Assembly: GCA_039193195.1 (NCBI GenBank)
Contig: JBCCWS010000006.1
Span: 124,001 to 188,000 of the forward strand
DNA: 64,000 nucleotides
Direction of reading: 5' to 3'
From: Pseudomonadota bacterium
GTDB taxonomy: Bacteria > Pseudomonadota > Gammaproteobacteria > Steroidobacterales > JBCBZW01
Part shown: in pieces, positions 22,056 through 31,537 of the stretch
How positions within the stretch are numbered: the stretch's first letter is position 1
How the letters are laid out: each line of letters begins with the position of its first letter
Made by a program: the position numbers and the translations under genes
The notes under the pieces: generated by a model
Told to the model about the DNA's origin: nothing
The model's database searches: none
What the model saw: only the letters and a program-made list of their open reading frames with translations

Positions 22056-22614
22056 TCGAGCGGGTGGTCCCGGGCGCTTCCAGCTCGACCGCTAGCACCA
22101 GGTCTCGCTGCAGGTCGCTGCCGATGAGAAACGTCTTCTCTCCCACCGCATCGAAGCCGCACTTGCGATAGAACGCGATAGCCCTCGGGTTGTGCTCCCA
22201 TACGCCGAGCCAGAGCACCCTGGCACCTGCGTCGGCGGCACGCGCCAACACGTCGGCCATGAGCACGTTCGCGACGCCGCGGCCATGGTGCTCTTTGCGC
22301 AGGTAGAACCGGCTGAGTTCCGCTAGGGCGTCGCCAGCGACGCAGTGGATGGAAGAACGCGTCTTGATCTGGGCGTAGCCCGCCAGCCGGTTCGACCGCT
22401 CCGCCAGCACGGTGATGGACTCGGGATCGCAGATCTCACTCAGTTGCTGCTGTTCGCCGAACGCGTCGGCGCAGTAGCGGTCCAGGTCCTCCCGCGTATT
22501 CTGCTCGGCGAAGGCGTCGCGGAAGGTCTCCTCCGCCATACGCGCGAGTGACTGCGCGTCCTGCGCGGTGGCGGTTCTCGTGGACAGGTGCGAAGTGGTC
22601 ATCGCGTTAGGCAC
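22048..22614 (-). CDS. GNAT-family N-acetyltransferase
   Basis: A 188-residue single GNAT domain that would transfer an acetyl group from acetyl-CoA to an amine. The acetyl-CoA pyrophosphate loop is visible as RKEHHGRGVANVLM (motif R/Q-x-x-G-x-G/A), preceded by the beta-4 strand LAELSRFYL and followed by VLWLGVWEHNPRAIAFYRKCGF, the typical GNAT C-terminus. Substrate cannot be told. A second ATG five codons in (MTTSHL) is an equally possible start. It lies 80 bases downstream of thrS on the same strand and may be read through from it. Confidence 0.85.
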   Translation of the reverse strand: MPNAMTTSHLSTRTATAQDAQSLARMAEETFRDAFAEQNTREDLDRYCADAFGEQQQLSEICDPESITVLAERSNRLAGYAQIKTRSSIHCVAGDALAELSRFYLRKEHHGRGVANVLMADVLARAADAGARVLWLGVWEHNPRAIAFYRKCGFDAVGEKTFLIGSDLQRDLVLAVELEAPGTTRSNT

Positions 22615-22693
22615 TCAGCGCCGTCTATCCCGCAATGCTGATCGAGGGGGTGACGGCTGGCATGGCTGCAGCAGGAGACTCCGGATTGCCAGC

Positions 22694-24613
22694 CTAGGAC
22701 AGTGGTCGCTTGGCCACGACCTCCTCCTTCGCAAGCCCTATGAACTCATCGACGGACATGGAGCCGAGGTCTTTGCCCTTGAGCGTACGCACGGCCACGG
22801 TGCCCTCCTCCACTTCGCGCTTCCCGGCCACCAGCTGGTAGGGGATGCGTTGGAGCGTATGCTCTCGTACTTTGAAGCCGACTTTCTCGTTCCTCAGATC
22901 GGAAATCGCGCGCATGCCCGCCGCGCGTAGCTCCCCTTCGATACGCTGCACGTACTCTTCCTGGTCCGCGGTGATGTTCAGCGCCACGGCCTGCACGGGC
23001 GCCAACCACATGGGCAATTTGCCCTCGTAGTTCTCGATCAGGATGCCGACGAAGCGCTCGATGGAGCCCAAGATGGCGCGGTGGATCATGACCGGGGTTT
23101 GGCGGGAGCCGTCTTCGGCCACGTACTCCGCATCGAGCCGGCCCGGCATGGAAAAGTCGAGCTGCACCGTGCCGCACTGCCAGCCGCGGCCTAAGCAATC
23201 GCGTAGGGTGAACTCGATCTTCGGCCCGTAAAACGCGCCCTCGCCCGGCTGCAGTACGAACTCCAGCCCCTTCTCTTTCAGCGCTGTTTCCAGTGCTGCC
23301 TCGGCCGCATCCCACGTCGCCTCATCGCCCACGCGCTTTTCGGGGCGTGTCGAGAGCGCTATCTCGACGTCTTCGAAGCCGAAGTCCGAGTACACCTTGT
23401 AAACAAGGTCGATGAAGGTGATGACCTCGCTTTGAATCTGCGACTCGGTACAGAAGATATGCGCATCATCCTGCACGAAGTTCCGCACGCGCATGATGCC
23501 GTGTAAGGTCCCCGACGGTTCGTTGCGGTGGCATGAGCCGAACTCTGCCATGCGCAAGGGCAGGTCCCGATAGCTGCGCAGACCGTGGTTGAAGATCTGC
23601 ACGTGACAGGGGCAGTTCATCGGCTTGACCGCGTAGTCACGGTTCTCCGAGGCGGTGCTGAAGATCATGTCGCCGAACTTGTCCCAGTGACCTGACTTCT
23701 CCCACAGCACCCTGTCGACCAGCTGCGGCGTGTTGACCTCTTGGTAGTCGTTGGCCCTCAGCAGCGCACGGATGTAATCCTTGATGATGTTGTAGATGGT
23801 CCAGCCCTTGTCGTGCCAGAACACCATGCCAGGCGCTTCGGGCTGGGTGTGAAAGAGGTCCAGGGCCTTGCCGATCTTGCGATGATCGCGCTTTACCGCT
23901 TCCTCCAGGAAGTTAAGGTATTTCTTGAGCTGCTTCTTGTCGGGCCATGCGGTGCCGTAGATACGCTGGAGCATCTTGTTGTCGGAGTTTCCGCGCCAGT
24001 AGGCGCCCGACAAGCGCATGAGCTTGAAATGCTCGCAGAATCGCATGTTGGGCACGTGCGGCCCGCGACACATGTCGATGTACTCTTCGTGATGGTAGAG
24101 CCCCGGCCGCGCGTCCTTGGGGACATCGCGATCGAGGATCTCCATCTTGTAGCTTTCGCCACGCGCCTCAAAGGTGTCGTAGGCCTTCTGCCAGCTCACC
24201 TTCTCCTTCACCACGTCGTAATGCGTCTTCGCAAGCTCGCGCATACGCTGTTCGATCTTCTCGAGGTCCTCCTCGCGAAGCTGCTCATCGAGATCGATGT
24301 CGTAGTAGAAGCCGTTCTCGACCGTCGGGCCGATGGCCATCTTGGCCTCGGGGTAGAGCTGCTTGAGGGCGTGCCCGAGCAGGTGGGCGCAGGAGTGGCG
24401 GATGATCTCGACGCCGTCGTCATCCTTCGGCGTGTAGATCACCAGGTCCGTATCGTGCTCGATGAGGTCGTGGGCATCGTGGCGCTCGCCGTCGAAGTGG
24501 CCCCCGAGGGTCACCTTGGCGAGACCGGGGCCGATGTCGGCCGCGACATCGAGGACGGAGACCGGATCGTCGTAAGCGCGCTGACTGCCGTCGGGCAGCG
24601 TGATGGTGGGCAC
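22694..24613 (-). CDS. thrS: Threonyl-tRNA synthetase
   Basis: Charges tRNA-Thr and edits mis-formed Ser-tRNA in the cytosol. Starting at the GTG at 24613 (AGGA ribosome binding site 8 bases upstream; protein begins PTITLPDGS), it has 639 residues, against 642 in E. coli. The frame continues upstream to 24715 without family similarity. Numbered from this start, editing residues (HSCAH at 73-77, Cys182, His186) and zinc ligands (Cys334 in MNCPCH, His385) fall at the E. coli positions. Order: TGS domain, SAD editing domain, class II core, anticodon-binding domain ending in VVAKRPLS. Unlike in many gammaproteobacteria, infC-rpmI-rplT do not follow. Confidence 0.97.
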   Translation of the reverse strand: MPTITLPDGSQRAYDDPVSVLDVAADIGPGLAKVTLGGHFDGERHDAHDLIEHDTDLVIYTPKDDDGVEIIRHSCAHLLGHALKQLYPEAKMAIGPTVENGFYYDIDLDEQLREEDLEKIEQRMRELAKTHYDVVKEKVSWQKAYDTFEARGESYKMEILDRDVPKDARPGLYHHEEYIDMCRGPHVPNMRFCEHFKLMRLSGAYWRGNSDNKMLQRIYGTAWPDKKQLKKYLNFLEEAVKRDHRKIGKALDLFHTQPEAPGMVFWHDKGWTIYNIIKDYIRALLRANDYQEVNTPQLVDRVLWEKSGHWDKFGDMIFSTASENRDYAVKPMNCPCHVQIFNHGLRSYRDLPLRMAEFGSCHRNEPSGTLHGIMRVRNFVQDDAHIFCTESQIQSEVITFIDLVYKVYSDFGFEDVEIALSTRPEKRVGDEATWDAAEAALETALKEKGLEFVLQPGEGAFYGPKIEFTLRDCLGRGWQCGTVQLDFSMPGRLDAEYVAEDGSRQTPVMIHRAILGSIERFVGILIENYEGKLPMWLAPVQAVALNITADQEEYVQRIEGELRAAGMRAISDLRNEKVGFKVREHTLQRIPYQLVAGKREVEEGTVAVRTLKGKDLGSMSVDEFIGLAKEEVVAKRPLS

Positions 24614-24896
24614 AGGCGTTTCCTCGTCAGTGGCGATCCCTACGAAAGACCGCGTGAATGCTCGATCTACCTCAGCCACCCGCCGGGCGGCGGCGTAGTA
24701 TGCCACATGGGCCATGGTCGCCTAGTGTGCGTGTTCCGGGCTTGCGCTTGATCGCGCGTCGCACGGGTTCCGCGCCGAGCAGGGGCGCAGCCCTGCGCGA
24801 ATGCTGCCCACGCGCCTACGCAAGATCAGCGACGCGGACCTTGATCTCACGTCGCTGGACGCACAGGGCTGGCGGCCAGACTTAAGCAGAGCTTCC

Positions 24897-25061
24897 CTAG
24901 TGTCCTGAGTTAGAAGTTCGTTGATGAATTCGCGGCACCTCTTCGCCCCTGAACACGTTGCTCCTCCTCCCGTGGAACCTGCCACGCTCGTCCTCGCGCC
25001 GCGCTCAGGCACAAAAACTCGCCTGCGAATTCATCAACGAACTTCCAACTCAGGACACTAG
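24897..25061. mobile_element. 165-bp MITE with near-perfect terminal inverted repeats, IS630-like target
   Basis: The first and last 38 or so bases are inverted copies (CTAGTGTCCTGAGTTAGAAG... against its complement) with only two or three mismatches. The 90-base centre has no coding capacity. Both ends carry CTAG, the target described for IS630-family elements, which duplicate TA. The right-hand CTAG supplies the TAG stop of the neighbouring thioesterase gene. No full-length parent element is in the window. Confidence 0.82.
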
Positions 25062-25468
25062 TTGGCGGCACCTAGAAACCGAGATGCACGCTCCCTCAAC
25101 TGATCCGGCACCCTGACCGCTCTGCGCGCCTTGAGATCGAAGTAGACCGAGGTGCTCTCCAACGTGGCGGCCAGGCTCTTTCGACTCAGGTTGTGCATCG
25201 TATAGGACACGGTGATCGACTTGCCGCCAATCCTCTCGAGCCGACCGCGAACCTCGAGTAGATCGCCGCTTCCCACTTCGTCCTGGTACTCGATGATGTG
25301 TTTAACGTCTGCCCAGCCCAGCTGCTCATCGCCCGCAGTCCAGCCAAACACCTCGTGCAGCAAGTGGTAGGAGGCGTCATCGAACATCGCCACGTAGTAG
25401 CGTGTCGTCATGTGGCCCATGACATCGCATTGCCATGGATGCGCGACGCCTTTGTGCGCGATGATCAC
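25058..25468 (-). CDS. Hotdog-fold acyl-CoA thioesterase (4HBT type), possible betainyl-CoA thioesterase
   Basis: A 136-residue single hotdog domain with the 4-hydroxybenzoyl-CoA thioesterase signature ([21 protein letters not shown]). Its ATG overlaps the stop of the upstream BKACE gene (4-base ATGA), so the two act together. In known carnitine degradation, the cleavage enzyme makes betainyl-CoA and a paired thioesterase releases glycine betaine; this arrangement fits that role, but the substrate is inferred. The last codon is followed by a TAG belonging to the right end of the MITE, so the insertion fell on or at the original stop. I see no sign of truncation (ending RFLGAAN). Confidence 0.85.
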   Translation of the reverse strand: MIIAHKGVAHPWQCDVMGHMTTRYYVAMFDDASYHLLHEVFGWTAGDEQLGWADVKHIIEYQDEVGSGDLLEVRGRLERIGGKSITVSYTMHNLSRKSLAATLESTSVYFDLKARRAVRVPDQLRERASRFLGAAN

Positions 25469-26382
25469 CCTGGTCGCCTCATCGATGCGGGCACCTCCTG
25501 CTTTTGCACTTGCAGGGTTTCGCGCGCTTCGGCAGGCGTCTGCAACACGGCCCCCATGCTCTCCAGTATCGTCCTGGCTCGTTCAACCAGTTGCGCGTTG
25601 GAGGCTAGTTTGCCGCGTTCCAGATAGAGATTGTCCTCGAGCCCCACGCGCACATGACCGCCGAGTAAAGCCGCTTGGGCCACCATCGGCATCTCCAACG
25701 CCCCCAGCGCAAACCCCGCCCAATTCGCCTCTTCCGGCAAGTTGTCTACCATGGTCATGAAGTTTCGCGGCGTCGCCTGCGCAGCCCAGCGCACGCCCAT
25801 GCACACTTGGAACAGCGGTGGGTCATCCAGCAATCCCTCGCGCATCATCTGTGTGGCGAAAGAGATGTGCCCTAGATCGAAAACTTCAAGCTCAGGCTTC
25901 ACACCGATCGCCTGCAGGCGCCTGGCGCCGAGCCGCAGCATGTCGGGTGATGAGATGTACACGTAGTTGCCGCCTGGATAGTTGAACGATCCACAGTCCA
26001 AGGAACAGATCTCTGGTAAGAGCGCCTCCACATGCTCCATCCGCTCGATCTGACCGACCATATCGGTCTGCTCGGCGAGCGCAAGCGGATCCTCATCCGG
26101 CCCTAGATACAGATCGCCCCCCATCCCGGTGGTCAGGTTGATCACGACATCCTGGCTCGAGTCTCTGATGCGCTCAACGACTTCACGATAAAGCGCGGGA
26201 TCTCGGCTCGGCGCCCCCGTCTGTGGATCACGTACATGGATGTGGACGACCGCGGCGCCGGCTCGCGCGGCCTCGATCGAAGCGTCGGCAATTTGCTGCG
26301 GAGTAATGGGGACCAGGTGCGACTTATCTGCAGTATCGCCGGACCCGGTCACGGCGCACGTAATGATGATGCTTCGGTTCAT
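25465..26382 (-). CDS. Beta-keto acid cleavage enzyme (BKACE, DUF849), dehydrocarnitine-cleaving-like
   Basis: A 305-residue zinc-dependent TIM-barrel enzyme that exchanges a beta-keto acid with acetyl-CoA, giving acetoacetate and a new acyl-CoA. Metal-binding motif HIHVRDP (His47, His49), the TTGMGG loop, and the conserved [14 protein letters not shown] with the catalytic-site Glu are all present. Family members include Kce (lysine fermentation) and the 3-dehydrocarnitine cleavage enzyme CdhC. The overlapping hotdog thioesterase and a BCCT carrier in the same operon favour the carnitine-like branch, though I cannot read substrate specificity directly. It lies 343 bases downstream of the AcnX small subunit, the only sizeable gap in the operon. 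Confidence 0.9.
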   Translation of the reverse strand: MNRSIIITCAVTGSGDTADKSHLVPITPQQIADASIEAARAGAAVVHIHVRDPQTGAPSRDPALYREVVERIRDSSQDVVINLTTGMGGDLYLGPDEDPLALAEQTDMVGQIERMEHVEALLPEICSLDCGSFNYPGGNYVYISSPDMLRLGARRLQAIGVKPELEVFDLGHISFATQMMREGLLDDPPLFQVCMGVRWAAQATPRNFMTMVDNLPEEANWAGFALGALEMPMVAQAALLGGHVRVGLEDNLYLERGKLASNAQLVERARTILESMGAVLQTPAEARETLQVQKQEVPASMRRPG

Positions 26383-26725
26383 AGGCTACGTCTTTCAGGT
26401 CTCGGAGACTCCTCTTCGCGTTACTCATTCGGCTGCCGCTACCCATCCCGATCAGCGATCAGCTGTTGGCGGGCGTGCCAGCCAGGGCTTCCAACGGCTC
26501 TAAGACGTAAGCATACGCGTCGCAGGGGCACTCTCGAGGCTCATTTAGCTGCGGCCGATAACATGATGGCGTGCGGAGGGTGGCTCAAGGGGCAGATTCG
26601 GTCGACGTCCTCACGAATGTCGTCGCTCGGAGCTCACACGTGGGGGAGTCAGCCGGCGGCTAGATGAGCAGATCGAGCACGTCGAACCGATGAGCTCGAC
26701 CCCAGGTGCGACGCACAGTTGTGGC
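26383..26725. other. Gap inside the catabolic operon
   Basis: 343 bases between the AcnX small subunit stop and the BKACE start. Frames crossing it are continuations of neighbouring genes on the wrong strand or frame. It could hold an internal promoter for the BKACE-thioesterase pair; I see no distinctive operator or hairpin. Confidence 0.4.
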
Positions 26726-27175
26726 TCAGGCCGTATCCACGGGGCGTATTCGATCGCCGCAAGTCGTCTCGAGGATAAATACGCGCTGGGGATCTTCCGC
26801 GGACCACTGGCGAAGGGCCGCTCGAGTCTCTTGACCAATGACCGCGACCGCCAGCGGGGTTAGGTCCAGAAATTGCGCCGCCATCGATGCGGCGACCGGC
26901 ACGGGGTCTGGTTCCGACAGCAGTACCGCCGCGGGCGCACAGCCCCTGGCGATGAGTTCGAGCAGCGCACCCGGCCCCGCCGTACTGCCCTTGGTTCTCC
27001 CGGTGACCAGCAAAACGCCGGCCAGGCAACACCCCTTTTGCGGGTGGGTAACGTCCGTCACCACGCCAGTCGCCGGATCGACACCACCCCACCAGCTGAC
27101 GGGCGCATCGAGCACCAGCACGGGGCCCTCGGCGACACCTCCTAGCAGAAGTTCAATGCCGTGAGAAAGTGGCAT
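26726..27175 (-). CDS. AcnX (DUF126) small swivelling subunit
   Basis: About 149 residues from ATG 27175 (MPLSHGIELL); the frame is open to 27244 but that part overlaps the large subunit. It resembles the aconitase-X small domain: GPVLVLDAPVSWWGGVDPATG, then THPQKGC and GRTKGSTAGPGALLEL, which build the swivelling half of the active site. With the large subunit it forms a two-chain dehydratase. Characterised bacterial members of this type dehydrate cis-3-hydroxy-L-proline. The start lies 23 bases inside the large-subunit gene, so they are translationally coupled. Confidence 0.88.
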   Translation of the reverse strand: MPLSHGIELLLGGVAEGPVLVLDAPVSWWGGVDPATGVVTDVTHPQKGCCLAGVLLVTGRTKGSTAGPGALLELIARGCAPAAVLLSEPDPVPVAASMAAQFLDLTPLAVAVIGQETRAALRQWSAEDPQRVFILETTCGDRIRPVDTA

Positions 27176-28448
27176 TCCAGTAGGCTCTATCCACCGTGTA
27201 GCTGGCACGCAGCGCGGCATCCACACACTCCCCCAGGGTCGCAATGACTGGGGTGCAACGCATTCCCGCTGCGGCGTAGGCGGCCCACTTCACCGAGTTG
27301 GTGAGCACATGCCCCGTGGTACCGCCGAAAAGCGGTCCGTAGTACGTGCACGTGTCTCTGACCAATGTGACACCGCCGGACCTGAGCCGCTCGAAGACGG
27401 CGTGCAAACGGGCGTCCGCGTACAGACCGCGCCCCACGGACACGACAAACGGGAGCCGAACGGAATCCGCGTGCCGCTCGAGCGTCGACGCAATCTCGGT
27501 TAACTCCTCAATGCCTGCGTGCGGCGCACCTACACACACTGCCACTGGGCGAATGTCTTGCGACGGGCGCCACTGCTTGGCGATGGTCACCAGGTCCTGG
27601 TCATCGAGGCGCACGATGTCGCAACGATCTAAGGTCGCCTCCGGAACGCCGGCCTCGGGCGTGCTGCCCTCTACATGCAGCATGGCCATGGAGCCCGACA
27701 CACCCGCGGCCGCGCACAGCGCTTGCAGGGCAGTCCAATCGAGACCCCGAGGTAATCCCCTCAGGAAGCTGATACGCGTGTCCGCTGCCGCTCCCGTGGC
27801 AAAGCCCACGAACTGGAAGCCGACTCTGTCATCGAACCAACGCGCAGACAGGTGCTCAACGTCGACGATAAGCGCGGGCTGTCGACCCTTGTCCATCATG
27901 ACCTCGGCGTAGGGTGTTCGACCGCTCAACGCGCAGGCAAGGTCCAAGTACTGCGAGCACTTCAGGCTACGTGCTCCGATGACGGAGTTGGCAAACAACA
28001 CGGCGTTCGACTCCGCCCAGGCGATGTTCTCGCCGAACCTCGGCGCACCGCTCAACAAATACGGAGCACAGGTCAGCGTTGCCCGACAGCCCATCTTCGA
28101 CAGCGAATCGACGACCGCTCGGGCCTGATCGCGATCCCTGCCGGCATAGCAGGGCAAGGCGCCGCTTGTCAGGTCCGCCGAGCTTGAGTTGAGAGTGGTG
28201 GGCACGCGCACCCGCGCACCCTGTGACACGAGCTTGCACAGGAACGCTAGATTCGCTGGCCCCGAGTGATAGGCACCGACCAAGTGGGCCTGGCCGATCG
28301 AAACTAACCGCGGTGCACCAAGCGATTGGGCAACCTTGAGGACCAGCTTCATCGCCCATTGCGCTGCTGCTCCCCGCGATCCATCGAGGTCTGCCCGATC
28401 GTCATCCGAGAGGATAACGCTAGGGTGCGTGGCGGGTGGGCGTGTCAT
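27153..28448 (-). CDS. AcnX (DUF521) large catalytic subunit, hydroxyproline dehydratase-like
   Basis: A 431-residue aconitase-X large subunit (start ATG 28448; 28469 is an alternative). Conserved features: SIGQAHLVGAYHSGPANLAFL near the N-terminus, the TTLNSSSADL segment, WAESNAVLFANSVIGA, and the C-terminal block DTCTYYGPLFGG...TNSVKWAAYAA, with cysteines placed to hold an iron-sulfur cluster. Two-subunit bacterial AcnX enzymes act as cis-3-hydroxy-L-proline dehydratases; related single-chain archaeal enzymes dehydrate mevalonate phosphate. The substrate here is not evident: no proline-pathway partner such as a pyrroline reductase is next to it. It overlaps the BCCT transporter gene by 29 bases and the small subunit by 23. 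Confidence 0.88.
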   Translation of the reverse strand: MTRPPATHPSVILSDDDRADLDGSRGAAAQWAMKLVLKVAQSLGAPRLVSIGQAHLVGAYHSGPANLAFLCKLVSQGARVRVPTTLNSSSADLTSGALPCYAGRDRDQARAVVDSLSKMGCRATLTCAPYLLSGAPRFGENIAWAESNAVLFANSVIGARSLKCSQYLDLACALSGRTPYAEVMMDKGRQPALIVDVEHLSARWFDDRVGFQFVGFATGAAADTRISFLRGLPRGLDWTALQALCAAAGVSGSMAMLHVEGSTPEAGVPEATLDRCDIVRLDDQDLVTIAKQWRPSQDIRPVAVCVGAPHAGIEELTEIASTLERHADSVRLPFVVSVGRGLYADARLHAVFERLRSGGVTLVRDTCTYYGPLFGGTTGHVLTNSVKWAAYAAAGMRCTPVIATLGECVDAALRASYTVDRAYWNATFSRH

Positions 28449-29946
28449 CGGCCCCGAGTGATCTGGCAAGGTTCACACACATCAGCACCGCCACGACGAG
28501 CAGTGGCAACGAGGCGACCAGTACCGCCGACATCACCACCCGCACGCCCCCCTCGACGGCCATCAGCGCAACGGGCAGCAAGCCGAGTACGAGCGCCCAA
28601 AACAAGCGATGCCAGCGCGCTGGGTCCTCCCCAACCTCGAGCTGCTGCGACGCGGCGGAGGCGAGTGCGTAGGCCGCTGAGTTGTAGGTGGTGGCAATGA
28701 AGATGATGCTGATCACGGCAAACACGGTCTGCGCCAGTGCACCAAAGGGGAGCGCACCGATAACGCTGGCAATCGCCTGCGCGGGATCCACGGCCGCCAT
28801 GATGTCGCGCACCGCGACGATACCCTCCAAGTCGAGATACAGCGCGTAGTTCCCGGCGACGATGTAAAACACCCAAGCGCCTAGGCTCCCGAACACAGCC
28901 ATCGAGAGTATTAGCTGCTTCAAGGTGCGACCGCGGGAGATTCTCGTCACGAATATGCCGACGAAGGGACCAAACGCTATCCACCAGGCCCAGTAGAAAA
29001 TGGTCCAATCCTCGACGAACCCCGTGCGCGCCACCGGGTCAGTCCAGGTCAGCATGCTGATCATGTGCTGGAGCATGAACCCGATACTCTGCGTGCCCAT
29101 CCTGAGGATGAACAGGGTGGGGCCGACCAGCAGAATAAACGCGAGGAACAACAGCGCCGCGATCACGTTGAGGTCAGCCAGGCGCTGAATCCCCCTCTCC
29201 AAGCCGACGTATACGGTGAACGCGAACAGGGCGACACAGACGGCGACAACGGCGACGTCCAGTGCAAACGAGCGCTCGAGCTGGAACGCCTCCGCCAGAC
29301 TCGCCGAGATCATCGGCACCGCAAGCCCCATCGACGTGCCCGCGCCCGCGATCAGCGCCAGCATGAAGATGCCGTCGAGCAGCCGCGCGAGGAGGGAGGA
29401 CTCCCCTGCCTCGCCCAGAAAGCAATGGCAACTCGTGCTCAGGCGCAGGTACGGCACCTTCTTGACGTAGTACGCATGGGAGATCGCCACGGTGGGCAAG
29501 GCGTAGATCGTCCACGCGATCAGCCCCCAATGGAACAAGCCGTAGGACGTTGCCCAGTTCCTGGCATCACTGCTGCCGGGTTGCGCACCGAAGGGCGGAT
29601 TGTCCAGGTAGAAGGCCCACTCGATGGTTGCCCAGTAGACGAGGCCAGCACCGACGCCGGCGCAGAACAGCATGGACACCCACCCGAAGGTGGAGAACTG
29701 CGGTCGCTCACCGGGATCGCCCAAGCGGATCTCTCCGTGACGACCGAAGGCAACCCACGCCAGAAAGCCGACGATGCCGATCACCACCCACTGGTACACC
29801 AAACCGAACTGCTCGGCGATCCAGTCGTACAAGCCGCTGATGCGAACGCCCGCGGCTTCGGGCCAGATCAGGATCGGCACACACACGAACATGACGACCA
29901 GAAACGCGGTCAGGAAGATAATCGGATCGATTTTCGCTGTCTTCAT
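28420..29946 (-). CDS. BCCT-family betaine/carnitine/choline transporter
   Basis: A 508-residue inner-membrane carrier with about 12 hydrophobic helices, importing trimethylammonium or similar zwitterions with sodium or proton. The family signature is clear: FYWAWWIAFGPFVGIFVTRISRGRTLKQ with the tryptophan-rich substrate box, plus GLFHWGLIAWTIYALPTVAISHAYY. It lacks the long cytosolic C-terminal tail of osmosensing members such as BetP, suggesting nutrient uptake. It sits mid-operon, 9 bases after the carboxylesterase gene. This is the strongest hint that the operon's substrate is a quaternary amine or a product released from one. Confidence 0.95.
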   Translation of the reverse strand: MKTAKIDPIIFLTAFLVVMFVCVPILIWPEAAGVRISGLYDWIAEQFGLVYQWVVIGIVGFLAWVAFGRHGEIRLGDPGERPQFSTFGWVSMLFCAGVGAGLVYWATIEWAFYLDNPPFGAQPGSSDARNWATSYGLFHWGLIAWTIYALPTVAISHAYYVKKVPYLRLSTSCHCFLGEAGESSLLARLLDGIFMLALIAGAGTSMGLAVPMISASLAEAFQLERSFALDVAVVAVCVALFAFTVYVGLERGIQRLADLNVIAALLFLAFILLVGPTLFILRMGTQSIGFMLQHMISMLTWTDPVARTGFVEDWTIFYWAWWIAFGPFVGIFVTRISRGRTLKQLILSMAVFGSLGAWVFYIVAGNYALYLDLEGIVAVRDIMAAVDPAQAIASVIGALPFGALAQTVFAVISIIFIATTYNSAAYALASAASQQLEVGEDPARWHRLFWALVLGLLPVALMAVEGGVRVVMSAVLVASLPLLVVAVLMCVNLARSLGADDTPTRHAP

Positions 29947-29955
29947 AGGCGCCCT

Positions 29956-31518
29956 CTACTGAGAACCCTCGATGAGATCACACAGTTCCGTCCACTCCCC
30001 GCTCGCCAGGCCGATGTTATCTCCTAGCTCGAGAATGCGGCGGGTGTCGTGCTCGTAGGGTAGCCACGTTGGCAGCGATGCCGAATTCGGATCACCGCGC
30101 ATCGCGAAGTTGACCCAATACGTCTGCATGGCGGCGGTCAGCTCGTCGTCAATGGGGGTAGCGGGCAACCAGGCGTCGGCCGTATCGAACACGTAGGGGA
30201 TCTCGGCACCGTGGTAGGCGAGCAAGGCATCGGCGCCTGGCCTCACGCGGGTGAAGAGATAGACGTAGGCCGCTTGCTCGAGGGACTCGACACGATTGGC
30301 GAGCGCGAGCGCCGGGCACCAGAATTCGGCCGCGCTGATCAACCGGTTCGCGCGCATTTCCACGCTCTCGTACCGGTGTACAAAGGCCTGGGCGACGGTG
30401 TCTCGGCTCCGTGCCACGTACTGATCGAGGGCGTCATCGAACGATGACTGCACATCGTCGTCGGGCAGGTACATCAACCATTCGTCGTGATTCGCACCGA
30501 TCATCAAGGGCATCGGAGTGATCTCGGCGCCGGGGGGCAAGTAGAACCCATCCGCAATCGGCCCGAAGTAGTAGTGCTCCAATGCTGATGGGCGCTCGTC
30601 GACGAGCGTTTGCCAATCGAGGGCGCGCATCTCCTCCACCGTCGTCGCACCAAGGCTGGCGAGCAATCGCTCACCCGCTTGCTCAGCCGCCTCGTAATCG
30701 ATGCTGTCGTAAGGTGCTAGGGCGCCGCTCTGAATGACAGCCCGGTGGAATAGGCCCCGTGCCGAGGGCATACGCATCAAGGCGGAGATGTTGCCGCCAC
30801 CCGCTGACTCGCCGAAGACGGTGACGTTCTGAGGGTCGCCTCCAAATGACGCGATGTGATCCCGCACCCAGCGAAGTGCTGCGACCTGATCGGCGAGTCC
30901 GTAGTAGCCAGAGACGTCCTGAGGGTCTTCCGCCGCCAGGGCTGGGTGTGCAAGGAACCCGAAGGGGCCTAGTCGATAGTTGAGGCTGACTACGACGATG
31001 CCGTGGGCGGCAACGAGCGCACCGCCGCGGTAGTTCGGCTCGTGTGCGAAACCGTTGACGTTGGAACCACCGTGTATCCACACCATCACGGGTCGCGGTG
31101 TGTCGACGGGTTCGTCCAGTGCCCAGACATTGAGGTAGAGGCAGTCTTCGGAGATCTCCCTCAGCGCGGGAATGATGCCGCCGTCCGCGCCAACGCTCGC
31201 TGCCACATCCCGATACCAGTCCGGATTTCCCTGGTCCTGCGGACACGCGGGGCCGAAGCTTGTGCTGTCCTGAACCCCTTTGCGCGCGACGTGCGGCTGC
31301 GGTGGCTTCCAGCGTAGGGGCCCGAGGGGAGGTGCTGCGTAGGGCACACCCCGGAAAGCACGTACGCCCGACGGCAGGCGGGCGCCAAGAAGTCGCTCAC
31401 TGCCCGCCAGCACGCGCAGGCCTTCTGCTGCAGGCGACAGCGCAAGGTCTTGCGTGCAAGCAGTGCCGAGACTCAGCGCCGCGACCATCAGCGCAAGGAG
31501 AGGGTTGGCTATCCGCAT
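29956..31518 (-). CDS. Type B carboxylesterase, lipoprotein
   Basis: A 520-residue cholinesterase/carboxylesterase-family hydrolase. Starting at ATG 31518 it has a lipoprotein signal with lipobox LGTAC (Cys21), so it is probably anchored in the periplasm or outer membrane. Motifs: FRGVPYAAPPLGPLRW, EDCLYLNVW, oxyanion-hole WIHGGSN, and nucleophile GESAGGG with Ser238; a later Glu and His complete the triad. Placed after the receptor and before the carrier, it may hydrolyse an imported ester, for example an acylated hydroxy-amine, so that the BCCT carrier takes the free base. That order of events is inference. The spacing to both neighbours (19 and 9 bases) supports one operon. Confidence 0.92.
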   Translation of the reverse strand: MRIANPLLALMVAALSLGTACTQDLALSPAAEGLRVLAGSERLLGARLPSGVRAFRGVPYAAPPLGPLRWKPPQPHVARKGVQDSTSFGPACPQDQGNPDWYRDVAASVGADGGIIPALREISEDCLYLNVWALDEPVDTPRPVMVWIHGGSNVNGFAHEPNYRGGALVAAHGIVVVSLNYRLGPFGFLAHPALAAEDPQDVSGYYGLADQVAALRWVRDHIASFGGDPQNVTVFGESAGGGNISALMRMPSARGLFHRAVIQSGALAPYDSIDYEAAEQAGERLLASLGATTVEEMRALDWQTLVDERPSALEHYYFGPIADGFYLPPGAEITPMPLMIGANHDEWLMYLPDDDVQSSFDDALDQYVARSRDTVAQAFVHRYESVEMRANRLISAAEFWCPALALANRVESLEQAAYVYLFTRVRPGADALLAYHGAEIPYVFDTADAWLPATPIDDELTAAMQTYWVNFAMRGDPNSASLPTWLPYEHDTRRILELGDNIGLASGEWTELCDLIEGSQ

Positions 31519-31537
31519 CCCCCAGCGCACACCGCAA

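Noticed and set aside
23741..24751. 336-codon plus-strand frame opposite thrS
   Set aside because: Fully antisense to a clear threonyl-tRNA synthetase; a valine/leucine-rich shadow frame.
24716..24896. Possible promoter RNA or tRNA upstream of thrS
   Set aside because: No cloverleaf or attenuator-like structure could be seen.
29065..30027. 320-codon plus-strand frame opposite the BCCT transporter
   Set aside because: Gln/Arg/His-rich antisense shadow of a membrane protein gene.
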